Positions 8,178-16,140 of a DNA stretch of 64,000 nt are shown in pieces. Origin of the DNA: 2-02-FULL-55-14 sp964581115 (GTDB lineage Bacteria > Bacteroidota > Ignavibacteria > UBA10030). Each line of letters begins with the position of its first letter. The first letter of the stretch is position 1. A program made the translations under genes and the position numbers. The notes beneath the pieces were generated by a model. It made no database searches, was not told where the DNA came from, and saw only the letters and a list, made by a program, of their open reading frames with translations. The stretch covers positions 67,520 to 131,519 of the forward strand of contig CAZOMY010000003.1 in the NCBI GenBank assembly GCA_964581115.1. The letters are read 5' to 3'.

Positions 8178-10589
8178 GTGACCGACCGATCCCGACGCCT
8201 CTGGGGCATTAGTGTCGCCCTTCTGATCCTTTTGCTTCTTCTTGCGGTCGTCGGCGTCTGGCTGGTCCGACGGTCGTTCCCCACCGTGGAAGGGACCGTC
8301 TCCCTGACCGGGTTGACCGGAGCCGTCGACGTCCATCGCGATGCGTACGGCATGGTGCATATCACCGCCTCCTCAACGTCCGACGCCTACCGTGCGCTCG
8401 GATACGTCCATGCCCAGGACCGGTTGTGGCAGATGGAGATCATCCGTCGCGTCGGCATGGGTCGACTGGCCGAGGCGGTCGGCCGTGATGCGGTACCCGT
8501 CGATCGCTTGCTACGGACCGTCGGTTTATGGCAGGTTGCCGGACGCGTCGAATCGAACCTCGACGCCGAGGTGCGCGGGGACCTCCAAGCGTATGCTGAC
8601 GGGGTCAATGCCTATCTGGTCGCTTCGAAGGGACGGCGTCCGTTGGAGTTCGACATGCTCGGAATCGAACCGGAACCGTGGAACATCCGCCATTCCCTGC
8701 TGGTGAGCCGGCTGATGGCGTGGGAACTCGACTATTCCCGATGGATGGACGTGACGCTCAGCGTTCTCGTGGAGCGGTTCGGACTGGAGCGTGCCAGGGA
8801 ATTGTTCCCTTCGTGGCCGGAAGATGCCCCGACCGTGATCCCGGAGGAGGTCCGTCGGGACCGCGCGTTCGGACTCAGGTCCTTCCTCGACGCGGAGCAA
8901 ACAGCACGCCGTTTCCTCGGTTGGTCATCGCTCGGCCATGGCAGCAATTCCTGGATCGTTGCGGGGTCGCGCACGCGCTCCGGGAAACCGATCCTGGCGA
9001 ACGACCCTCACCTGCTGCTGATGACGCCAGCACGGTTTCACGAGTCGCACATCATCACTCCAGGGCTCGAGGTCAGCGGGCTAAGCATCCCGGGCGTTCC
9101 CTACACCATCATCGGCAGGAACCGTGCGATCGCGTGGGGCCTGACCAACGCCATGATGGACGATCATGACTTCTATGTGGAGAGGGTGAATGACCTCGTT
9201 CATCCGACGCGCTATGAAGTGGACGGTGTGTGGCGCCCTTTGTCGGTGCGCGAAGACACGATCATCGTCCGCGACAGTGATCCCATTATCCTCACCGTCT
9301 ACGCGACCCATCGCGGTCCCATCGTGAACCGGATCGAACCGGCTGCGGCATTCACTTCGCAACTCCTCTCGATGAGGTGGAGCGGTCACGAGCCGGCAAA
9401 CGACGCGAAGGCTTTTTCCCTGTTGAACCGTGCGGCTTCATGGGCCGAAGTTCGGTCTGCGATGGAACATTTCACGGCCCCGGCGCAGAACATCGTCTAT
9501 GCGGATACGGCCGGAAACATCGGCGTGCACACCTGCGGGCGCCTGCCGCTGCGGCCGGCTGCCCTCTCGTGGCTTCCGGCGCCGGGGTGGCTCTCCTCGA
9601 GCGATTGGGATGGCTTCATTCCGACGTCGGCGCTTCCGTCGAGCTACAATCCCAAGCAGGGCTTTCTGGTGGCCGCCAACAACAAGATCGCAGGCCCAAG
9701 CTATCCGCATCACCTCTCGTATCTCTGGGAGCCGCCGTGGCGTGCGGAACGGCTGAACGAAGCGCTGGCCGGCGATTCTCTGATCACGGTCGAGGATACC
9801 GAACGACTCCAGAACGACGTGCTCTCCCCTCTGGCCCGGCGCGTCGCACCGCTCATCGTCGCCGTTGTTCCAGAATCCTCGGCGAGCGCCGCCGAACGGA
9901 CCGCGCTGACGTACCTGCGGACGTGGGACCATCGACTCGTCGATACGTCGCCGGCAACGAGCGTTTTCGAGGCGACCTATCGACAGCTCATTGTGGAGAC
10001 GCTTGAGGACGAACTGGGACCCGAGTTGCTGGCGGTCTACGACACGGTGGCCGGCATGCCGCTGACGACGATCGAGCGTTTGCTGCAACGCCCGGCCTCG
10101 CCATGGTTCGACGACATTCGGACACCGCACGTGGAATCGCGGGACGACATCATCCGGCTTGCGTTCCGGAATGCCGTCCATGAGCTCGAGGGACGGCTGG
10201 GTTCCGATGTTCGCACGTGGAGATGGGACCGGCTCCACACCGTGACCTTCGGACATCTCTTTGGCGCCGATCCCACGCTGGCGATGATCTTCAATAACGG
10301 ACCGTATCCTGTGCGCGGGTCGCATTCGAGCGTGAGCGTCGGCTACTACGCCATCACACAGCCGTATCGAATGACCGTCGGCCCGTCGACTCGGCAAGTG
10401 TATGATCTCGCCGACGTGAACAACACGCGCTCCGTTCTCCCCCCCGGTCAGTCGGGTCAGGTGTTCCACGAACATTTTGACGACCAGATCGCGTTGTGGC
10501 TGAGCGGCGCGTCGCGGATCGTACCGTTCGACCAGACACGCGTGGAGCGGACGGTGACCCAGCGGCTGAGACTGGAGCCGGCTCTGTGA
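8178..10589 (+). CDS. Penicillin acylase family (Ntn) hydrolase
   Basis: An N-terminal-nucleophile amidohydrolase that would self-cleave into two subunits. It starts with GTG; residues about 9-29 form a single hydrophobic helix after an Arg-rich start, so it is a signal anchor or uncleaved signal. The autocatalytic site is GHGSNSW with nucleophile Ser256, followed by the family blocks PILANDPHL, SHI and the later NIGVHTCGRLPLRP. The total of 803 residues matches penicillin/acyl-homoserine-lactone acylases. The substrate cannot be told: these enzymes cleave acylated beta-lactams, AHLs or cyclic lipopeptides. The sirtuin gene overlaps its last codons by 4 bp. Confidence 0.9.
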   Translation: MTDRSRRLWGISVALLILLLLLAVVGVWLVRRSFPTVEGTVSLTGLTGAVDVHRDAYGMVHITASSTSDAYRALGYVHAQDRLWQMEIIRRVGMGRLAEAVGRDAVPVDRLLRTVGLWQVAGRVESNLDAEVRGDLQAYADGVNAYLVASKGRRPLEFDMLGIEPEPWNIRHSLLVSRLMAWELDYSRWMDVTLSVLVERFGLERARELFPSWPEDAPTVIPEEVRRDRAFGLRSFLDAEQTARRFLGWSSLGHGSNSWIVAGSRTRSGKPILANDPHLLLMTPARFHESHIITPGLEVSGLSIPGVPYTIIGRNRAIAWGLTNAMMDDHDFYVERVNDLVHPTRYEVDGVWRPLSVREDTIIVRDSDPIILTVYATHRGPIVNRIEPAAAFTSQLLSMRWSGHEPANDAKAFSLLNRAASWAEVRSAMEHFTAPAQNIVYADTAGNIGVHTCGRLPLRPAALSWLPAPGWLSSSDWDGFIPTSALPSSYNPKQGFLVAANNKIAGPSYPHHLSYLWEPPWRAERLNEALAGDSLITVEDTERLQNDVLSPLARRVAPLIVAVVPESSASAAERTALTYLRTWDHRLVDTSPATSVFEATYRQLIVETLEDELGPELLAVYDTVAGMPLTTIERLLQRPASPWFDDIRTPHVESRDDIIRLAFRNAVHELEGRLGSDVRTWRWDRLHTVTFGHLFGADPTLAMIFNNGPYPVRGSHSSVSVGYYAITQPYRMTVGPSTRQVYDLADVNNTRSVLPPGQSGQVFHEHFDDQIALWLSGASRIVPFDQTRVERTVTQRLRLEPAL

Positions 10590-11332
10590 ACGCGGCGGAC
10601 GATTGGCGCACCCAGGTTCAGCGCGTGGAGCGCGTGGTGGTCCTCACGGGTGCGGGTATCTCCGCTGAGAGCGGCGTACCCACGTTTCGTGGGGAAAAGG
10701 GACTGTGGAAGCAGTTCCGACCGGAGGACCTGGCAAGCGTCGATGCTTTTCTCTCTCATCCGGAGGTGGTGTGGGAATGGTATGCGTTCCGCCGAAAGCT
10801 CATCTCCGAGGTGGAGCCGAACGACGGGCACCGGGCACTGGTGCGGATGGAACAACTGATCGTCGACTTTCTGCTCATCACGCAGAATGTTGACGGGCTC
10901 CATCAGGCGGCAGGTTCCACGAAGGTCATCGAGATCCACGGCAACATCCGGCGGAACCACTGTCAGCAATGCAAGGCACCTGCCGACGTCGACCTGCTGA
11001 GGGCCGATGGACCTCCGACCTGTTCGCAGTGTGGAGGCCTGGTGCGGCCCAGCGTCGTGTGGTTCGGTGAAATGCTTCCGATGGAGGCTTTCGGCGCCGC
11101 CGAACGCGCTTCAAGACGGTGCGAGCTGTTCATCGCCGTGGGCACGTCGGGGGTGGTCTATCCGGCTGCATCGCTCCCGTTCACGGCAAAGAGCGCCGGC
11201 GCGTACCTCTTGGAGGTCAATCCGGAGCCGACGGACCTGACGCGATACGCCGACGGCGTGATCAGGGCTCCCGCATCGGTCGGGCTTGCCGAGATCGTTG
11301 ACGCCATGGGCTCAAGAAAGGACCCTCGATGA
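10586..11332 (+). CDS. Sir2-family NAD-dependent deacylase, class III type
   Basis: NAD-dependent lysine deacylase. The GTG at 10586 overlaps the acylase stop (GTGA) and places the NAD motif GAGISAESGVPTFRG at residues 22-36; a longer reading frame upstream is overlap only. Further motifs are TQNVDGLHQAAG (99-110), catalytic His118 in EIHGN, and a zinc ribbon with Cys126/Cys129 and Cys146/Cys149. Tyr66 and Arg69 in WYAFRRK match the YxxR pair that binds succinyl/malonyl-lysine in SIRT5 and CobB, so desuccinylase activity is likely. It is ATGA-coupled to pyruvate kinase, hinting at co-expression with central metabolism. Confidence 0.93.
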   Translation: MNAADDWRTQVQRVERVVVLTGAGISAESGVPTFRGEKGLWKQFRPEDLASVDAFLSHPEVVWEWYAFRRKLISEVEPNDGHRALVRMEQLIVDFLLITQNVDGLHQAAGSTKVIEIHGNIRRNHCQQCKAPADVDLLRADGPPTCSQCGGLVRPSVVWFGEMLPMEAFGAAERASRRCELFIAVGTSGVVYPAASLPFTAKSAGAYLLEVNPEPTDLTRYADGVIRAPASVGLAEIVDAMGSRKDPR

Positions 11333-12768
11333 GTCGCTTCGATACCATCGGCAATACGAAGATCATCTGCACGATCGGGCCTGCGTCGCAGTCGCCCGAG
11401 CGTCTGCAGTCGCTCATCGCGGCCGGAATGGACGTCGCCCGGTTGAATTTCTCGCATGGATCCCGGGAAGAACACAGCGGATGGATCGAGCGGATCCGGA
11501 CTGCATCGGCGGCGGCGGGAGAGCCGATCGCGATCCTGCAGGACCTGAGCGGGCCCAAGATCCGCACGGGCACGGTCGCGGGCGGCGCGGTCAACCTGAC
11601 CGATGGAAAGGAGTTCGTCTTCACCACCGAGCCTGTCACCGGATCCTCAGAACGGGTCTCAACGACCTACGATGCCCTTCCGCGTGACGTGCGTCCGGGC
11701 GACCGGATCCTCGTGGATGACGGCCGCATGTCGTTCACTGTTCGTGAGGTCTCGGGTTCCGACGTGCGATGCCTGGTCGTGCATGGCGGCATTCTGAAAG
11801 ACAAGAAGGGAATGAACCTGCCGGGGGTGCGGGTGAGTGCCGCCTCGCTCACGGACAAGGACCGCCAGGACCTGCTGTTCGGGCTTGAGCATGGTGTCGA
11901 CTATGTCGCTCTGTCCTTTGTGAGAACGGCGGAGGATGTGCGCGAGCTTCGTCGGACGATCGAAGCATCGACCTCGCGCCGAGTGCCGGTCATCGCCAAG
12001 ATCGAACGGCAGGAGGCGGTGGAGCATTTTGACGAGATCCTCGCGGAGGTTGACGCAGTGATGGTGGCCCGCGGTGACCTGGGTGTGGAACTCCCTCCGG
12101 AGGAAGTGCCGATCATCCAGAAACGGATCGTGCGCCGATGCAATGTTGCCGGCATCCCAGTCATCATCGCAACGCAGATGCTCGAGTCGATGATCGAGCA
12201 ACCGCGGCCGACGCGGGCCGAGGCGAACGACGTCGCCAATGCTGTTCTCGACGGGGCCGATGCCGTCATGTTGAGCGGAGAGACCTCCGTCGGCCGGTTC
12301 CCGGTCGAGGCGGTACACGTCATGGATCAGATCATCCGGCGGGCGGAGTCTGAGGCATCACTCGGACGTTCGCCGGCATGGGATGCCGTTTCGGTGGGCC
12401 GACAACGATCGGACGCCATCGCACGCGCAGCGTGCGTCCTTGCCGACGAGATCGGCGCGCGAGCCATTGTCGCCATGACCCATACCGGCGGTACCGTGAT
12501 GTCGGTGTGCAAATACCGGCCGAGGGCCCGGGTCGTGGGTGTCACCGATCAGGAATCGGTATTGCGACAGCTGAACCTTGTGTGGGGTGTTCGCGGAATG
12601 ATCGTTTCGGACCTCGTCAAGGATTCCGACGAAGCCTTCAGGATGGTCAGAGAAGAATTGAAGCGGTCGGGATACGTCGAACCGGGGGACCAGGTGGTCT
12701 TCACGGCCGGGCTGCCTTTCTGGACTCGCGGGGCGACGAACAGTCTAAAAGTGGAAACTGTGGAGTAG
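11329..12768 (+). CDS. pyk: Pyruvate kinase
   Basis: Catalyses the last glycolytic step, phosphoenolpyruvate plus ADP to pyruvate plus ATP. Recognisable blocks are NFSHGSREEH near the N-terminus, LQDLSGPKIRTG, the B domain, the catalytic Lys in VIAKIERQEA, the metal-binding MVARGDLGVELP, and the long conserved ATQMLESMIEQPRPTRAE helix followed by DAVMLSGETSVGRFP. The C-terminal domain (about 350-479) is complete with MTHTGGT. Length 479 is typical. Its start overlaps the sirtuin stop by 4 bp. It converges with the cytochrome gene, whose stop is 3 bp away, leaving no room for a separate terminator. Confidence 0.98.
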   Translation: MSRFDTIGNTKIICTIGPASQSPERLQSLIAAGMDVARLNFSHGSREEHSGWIERIRTASAAAGEPIAILQDLSGPKIRTGTVAGGAVNLTDGKEFVFTTEPVTGSSERVSTTYDALPRDVRPGDRILVDDGRMSFTVREVSGSDVRCLVVHGGILKDKKGMNLPGVRVSAASLTDKDRQDLLFGLEHGVDYVALSFVRTAEDVRELRRTIEASTSRRVPVIAKIERQEAVEHFDEILAEVDAVMVARGDLGVELPPEEVPIIQKRIVRRCNVAGIPVIIATQMLESMIEQPRPTRAEANDVANAVLDGADAVMLSGETSVGRFPVEAVHVMDQIIRRAESEASLGRSPAWDAVSVGRQRSDAIARAACVLADEIGARAIVAMTHTGGTVMSVCKYRPRARVVGVTDQESVLRQLNLVWGVRGMIVSDLVKDSDEAFRMVREELKRSGYVEPGDQVVFTAGLPFWTRGATNSLKVETVE

Positions 12769-12771
12769 GGA

Positions 12772-13131
12772 TTACTTCGCAGCACCTTGTTTGATCCAGT
12801 CGAAGATCACTTTCAGTTCTTCTTCCGTGAGTCGCCTTCGATTACGCGCCATCTGCTTGCCGAAGGGGGGGTCCGGGAGGAGCTTGATGTAGAGATTGCT
12901 TTTCTCCGGCTTGCCCGCGATCACGATGTCACCGTGCTCTCCCCCTTTCATCAGAAGCTCGTACGTGTCCATCGACAACTGGCTGGGATTGTCGTTCTCG
13001 GCCAGATGGCAGGGGAGGCAGTACTTCTTGATGAGGGGGGCCACGTCCCTCGTGTAGGTACGCTTCTCCTGGGCGAACAGAGCCGCCGTGAGAGCGAACA
13101 GAATGGCCGACCGCGCGATCATGCTCTTCAT
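12772..13131 (-). CDS. Small periplasmic c-type cytochrome
   Basis: A 119-residue secreted protein with a signal peptide (cleavage near ALFA-QE) and one haem-c attachment motif CLPCH at about residues 36-40, in the context RDVAPLIKKYCLPCH typical of the planctomycete-type cytochrome C domain. Downstream are SKSNLY-like and LTEEELKVIFDWI blocks, where the fold closes over the haem. The residues PPFGKQM carry a Met that could be the distal ligand. It lies 36 bp downstream of the CxxCH outer-membrane gene on the same strand, so the two probably form one transcript and act together in extracellular or periplasmic electron transfer. Confidence 0.85.
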   Translation of the reverse strand: MKSMIARSAILFALTAALFAQEKRTYTRDVAPLIKKYCLPCHLAENDNPSQLSMDTYELLMKGGEHGDIVIAGKPEKSNLYIKLLPDPPFGKQMARNRRRLTEEELKVIFDWIKQGAAK

Positions 13132-13167
13132 GATCTCTTCGTTCGATGCATGTGGCTTTCAGGGTCG

Positions 13168-14319
13168 CTACAGATACAGATGCAGCATAAGCTGCAGTTC
13201 ATTGTTGGTCAGCTCCGTCGGCGATTCCAGGTTGATGCGATACAACGGGCGAAGCTCAACGCCGCTTAGAACGAAGAACTCGGCGCCAATGACGGCGCGC
13301 GAGAAGGCGCCGTTCTTGAGGTCGAGATCGGGGTCGTAGAACTCGTAGCCCAGCTTCAGATCGATCCCCTGCGAAAGCACGAGGTTCAGCTCGTTCCAAA
13401 CCATCAGTCCCTGCGTGTCCGTCCCCGTGCGCTCGATCTGGATCAGATCGACCTCGGCATTCCACGTGTAGCGCTCCGCTACGGAGATCGCACCGAACAC
13501 CCCGCGGTAGAGGTGAACATCCCCCGCCACCGGTCCCCGGTAGATCGAACCGCCCACCATCACGTTTGCCGACGCAAGCTCGAAGCGCGCATCGCCGCGA
13601 AGGGCGATCGCCTTCTGTCTGGTCCCGGTGACGCCGTTGAGGCCAGGGCCGGGCGCTCCATTGAACACGCCCGCATTCACCGTCAGACGGCCCGGGGCCA
13701 CGCCGAGCTCGATGCCCGTATCCTCCGACCGCTCCCCGAACAGCAGCCCTGACGCGTATCCCGCCGCGCTGAGCGAGGCGTAGGGACCGACGAACGCGCC
13801 CCCGCCGAACGGCCCGCCACGAATGAAGGCATTGTGGTCATCCGTCCGTGTGCCGTAGGCCGGCGTGAACTTGCCCACCTTGGCATAGCCATTCCACGGA
13901 AGCACTTTGGCCAGCGCGAAGGCCTCGAAGCCGCTGTAGAGGCCCTTGTCCAGATAGATCCGAACGGAACGATTAAGCCGCAGGTCGAAGTACAGGTCGC
14001 CCTGCATCATGAAGGCGCTGGAGGAGCGTGTGCGGCTGTCATAGAAGAAGAGCGCCCGCATGTCTGCACCGACGTCGATGTTGGGCGTCAGAGCGGTCGA
14101 CACCTCGTCGAGGTCGGTGGCTTCCTTCCACCCCGGCAGCGTGATGTCGTCCATTCCATACGACCGGCCGAGATCGTTTCGCATCCCCTTGCCGGTGGGA
14201 TTCACATGGCACGACTGGCAGGTGGCGCCGTTGCGACTTGCGAATTTCGGGAGCGAGACGGCCGAATGAACGACCGAGGCGAGGAGAAGTAGGATGAGAT
14301 ACGCGCGAGCCGATCGCAT
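13168..14319 (-). CDS. Outer-membrane barrel-like protein with one haem-c motif
   Basis: A 383-residue exported protein. After a signal peptide (residues about 1-22) it carries CQSCHVNPTGKG at about 34-45, a CxxCH haem-attachment motif directly at the mature N-terminus. The remainder looks like a beta-barrel: repeated short amphipathic strands with Gly/Asp turns, ending ELQLMLHLYL. The combination of an N-terminal CxxCH segment with a barrel is known in uncharacterised Bacteroidota/Chlorobi proteins, but I cannot name the family. Its own promoter (14343-14371) lies upstream and the small cytochrome gene follows 36 bp downstream. Role in electron transfer across the outer membrane is inference. 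Confidence 0.65.
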   Translation of the reverse strand: MRSARAYLILLLLASVVHSAVSLPKFASRNGATCQSCHVNPTGKGMRNDLGRSYGMDDITLPGWKEATDLDEVSTALTPNIDVGADMRALFFYDSRTRSSSAFMMQGDLYFDLRLNRSVRIYLDKGLYSGFEAFALAKVLPWNGYAKVGKFTPAYGTRTDDHNAFIRGGPFGGGAFVGPYASLSAAGYASGLLFGERSEDTGIELGVAPGRLTVNAGVFNGAPGPGLNGVTGTRQKAIALRGDARFELASANVMVGGSIYRGPVAGDVHLYRGVFGAISVAERYTWNAEVDLIQIERTGTDTQGLMVWNELNLVLSQGIDLKLGYEFYDPDLDLKNGAFSRAVIGAEFFVLSGVELRPLYRINLESPTELTNNELQLMLHLYL

Positions 14320-14342
14320 GGTGAGGGCCTTGAGGTTGAGGC

Positions 14343-14371
14343 AATATAGAGATGTCGTCCACCAGTTGCAA
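14343..14371 (-). promoter_or_regulatory. Sigma70-type promoter for the cytochrome pair
   Basis: On the minus strand TTGCAA (14371-14366), 17-bp spacer, TATATT (14348-14343). The ATG at 14319 lies about 18 bp beyond the predicted start of transcription. Confidence 0.6.
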
Positions 14372-14432
14372 GATTGAGAATGGATGCTCGGTGGGCCACG
14401 TCACGCTTTCGACCGTTCGTTGCGGAACGCAG

Positions 14433-15041
14433 TCACTTGACCGGTTGCCGGTTCGCGGCGGCAGAACGCTCCTGATAGCGCAGAAGATCACCGACCGTTT
14501 CGAGGCCGGCGTGGCGTCGGAGATAGGAGAGGAACTTGATGAGCACGAGGGCTGTGGCGTACGCGTCGCCCGAAGCACGGTGGCGCTCGGGGATGCGGAC
14601 CTGCAGATATTGTGCAACCACGCCAAGCGATTTGCTCGGAAGGTGAGGGAGGATGCGACGGCTCAACTTGACGGTGCAGACCTGTGGGTTGGCGATCGTC
14701 AGCCCGGTTTCTCGCCGCAATGTCTGGCTGACGAACCCCCAGTCGAAGGCCGCGTTGTGGGCGGCGAAGACATGGTCGCCCAGGAACTCACGCACGTACG
14801 GCGCGATCTCTCGTGCCGGAGGGGCGTCCTGAACCATCACATTGTCAATACCGGTGATACGGGTGATGTTCGACGGGATGGTGACGAGTGGGTTGACGAG
14901 CGTCGAGAACTCATCCTCGAGGACGCTGCCGCGGACGCGGAGCATGGCGATCTCGGTGATCCGGTCGTTGGCCGGGTCCATGCCGGTCGTTTCGACGTCC
15001 ACGACGATGAACGCCGCGTGCTCGAGGGGAAGGTCGTGCAT
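14433..15041 (-). CDS. DnaQ-like DEDDh 3'-5' exonuclease
   Basis: A 202-residue exonuclease of the DNA polymerase III epsilon/RNase T fold. The DEDDh residues are visible: Asp and Glu in FIVVDVETTGM (motif I), Asp in FAAHNAAFDWGFV (motif II), and His plus Asp in HRASGDAYATALV (motif III). There is no polymerase or GIY-YIG domain, so it is a stand-alone proofreading-type nuclease; assignment as the replicative epsilon subunit is not certain. The frame extends upstream but the ATG at 15041 begins the conserved domain and overlaps the fbp stop (ATGA), indicating translational coupling to fbp. Confidence 0.9.
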   Translation of the reverse strand: MHDLPLEHAAFIVVDVETTGMDPANDRITEIAMLRVRGSVLEDEFSTLVNPLVTIPSNITRITGIDNVMVQDAPPAREIAPYVREFLGDHVFAAHNAAFDWGFVSQTLRRETGLTIANPQVCTVKLSRRILPHLPSKSLGVVAQYLQVRIPERHRASGDAYATALVLIKFLSYLRRHAGLETVGDLLRYQERSAAANRQPVK

Positions 15042-16060
15042 CAGGTGAGTTCGCGCCGGCCCTGGAGGAACTCCTCGCACTCGGCGACATCTTCGTCGCT
15101 GCCGATGAACAGGGGCGTGCGGCCGTGCAGCGTCGTGGGCTGAATGTCGAGGATCCGCTCTGTGCCGTTGGAGGCCCTTCCGCCGGCCTGCTCCACGATG
15201 AAGGCGGTCGGGTTGGCCTCGTACATCAGCCGGAGCTTGCCGTTGGGATTCCGCTGGTCGCCGGGGTACATAAAGATGCCGCCGTAGAGGAGCGTACGGT
15301 GGATGTCGGCGATCATGGAGCCGATATACCGGCCGGAGTACGGACGTCCGGTGGCCTTGTCTTCCTGCTGGAGGTATTTCACATACTTCTTCATGCCGTC
15401 GAACCACCAGCGATAATTCCCTTCGTTGACGCTGTAGATCTTTCCCCGCTTCGGGATGCGGATGTCCTCGTGCGAGAGCAGGAACTCACCGATGCTGGGG
15501 TCGAGCGTGAAGCCGTGCACGCCGTCGCCCGTGGTGTAGACGAGCATCGTCGACGATCCGTAGACGGTGTACCCGGCCGCCACCTGCTTGTAACCCGGTT
15601 GGAGGCAGTCCTGCATCGTCCCCTTGCCGGAGGGGGTCACGCGGCGGTAGACCGAAAAGATCGTGCCGATACTGACGTTCGCATCGATGTTCGACGAGCC
15701 GTCGAGAGGGTCGTAGAGAAGGACGTACTTGCCTTTGGGATACTGATCGGGGATCTGGAGGACGTCCTCGTTCTCCTCGGATGCCATGACGCACAGGTGG
15801 CCGCCGTGGTCCATGGCCTGGTAGATCTTCTCGTCGGCGAAGACGTCCAGCTTCTTGACTTGCTCGCCGTGGACGTTCTGCCGCCCCGCCATGCCAAGGA
15901 TATTGACGAGGCCCGCCTTGCTGACCTCGCGGTGGATGACCTTGAACGCGAGCGTCAGGTCCCGAAGGATGGCGGAAAAGTCGCCGGAGGCCCCGGGATG
16001 TTTCCGTTCCTCTTCGATGATATGGCGTTCGATCGTGATGACCTTGCCCTGGTACTTCAT
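15041..16060 (-). CDS. fbp: Class I fructose-1,6-bisphosphatase
   Basis: Hydrolyses fructose 1,6-bisphosphate to fructose 6-phosphate in gluconeogenesis. The metal/substrate motif YDPLDGSSNID is intact, along with SEENEDVL (metal-binding Glu), the ANVSIGTIFSVYRR strand and the phosphate-binding region around YSGRYIGSMIADIHRTL. I place the start at the ATG at 16060 (MKYQGKVITIERHI), where family similarity begins; an in-frame ATG at 16123 overlaps the promoter. Length 339 is standard. Together with pyruvate kinase upstream in the window it shows both glycolytic and gluconeogenic capacity. Confidence 0.96.
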   Translation of the reverse strand: MKYQGKVITIERHIIEEERKHPGASGDFSAILRDLTLAFKVIHREVSKAGLVNILGMAGRQNVHGEQVKKLDVFADEKIYQAMDHGGHLCVMASEENEDVLQIPDQYPKGKYVLLYDPLDGSSNIDANVSIGTIFSVYRRVTPSGKGTMQDCLQPGYKQVAAGYTVYGSSTMLVYTTGDGVHGFTLDPSIGEFLLSHEDIRIPKRGKIYSVNEGNYRWWFDGMKKYVKYLQQEDKATGRPYSGRYIGSMIADIHRTLLYGGIFMYPGDQRNPNGKLRLMYEANPTAFIVEQAGGRASNGTERILDIQPTTLHGRTPLFIGSDEDVAECEEFLQGRRELT

Positions 16061-16094
16061 GTGTCGCTCGGTTATGGGAGAGCCGTGTTGGAAG

Positions 16095-16123
16095 AAAATA
16101 CGCCGGGAAGCGTGCAAGGGCAA
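16095..16123 (-). promoter_or_regulatory. Sigma70-type promoter for fbp
   Basis: On the minus strand TTGCCC (16123-16118), 17-bp spacer, TATTTT (16100-16095). It separates fbp from the ABC exporter genes and supports the ATG at 16060 as the start. Confidence 0.5.
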
Positions 16124-16140
16124 GGCGAGCTGGGGAGTCC

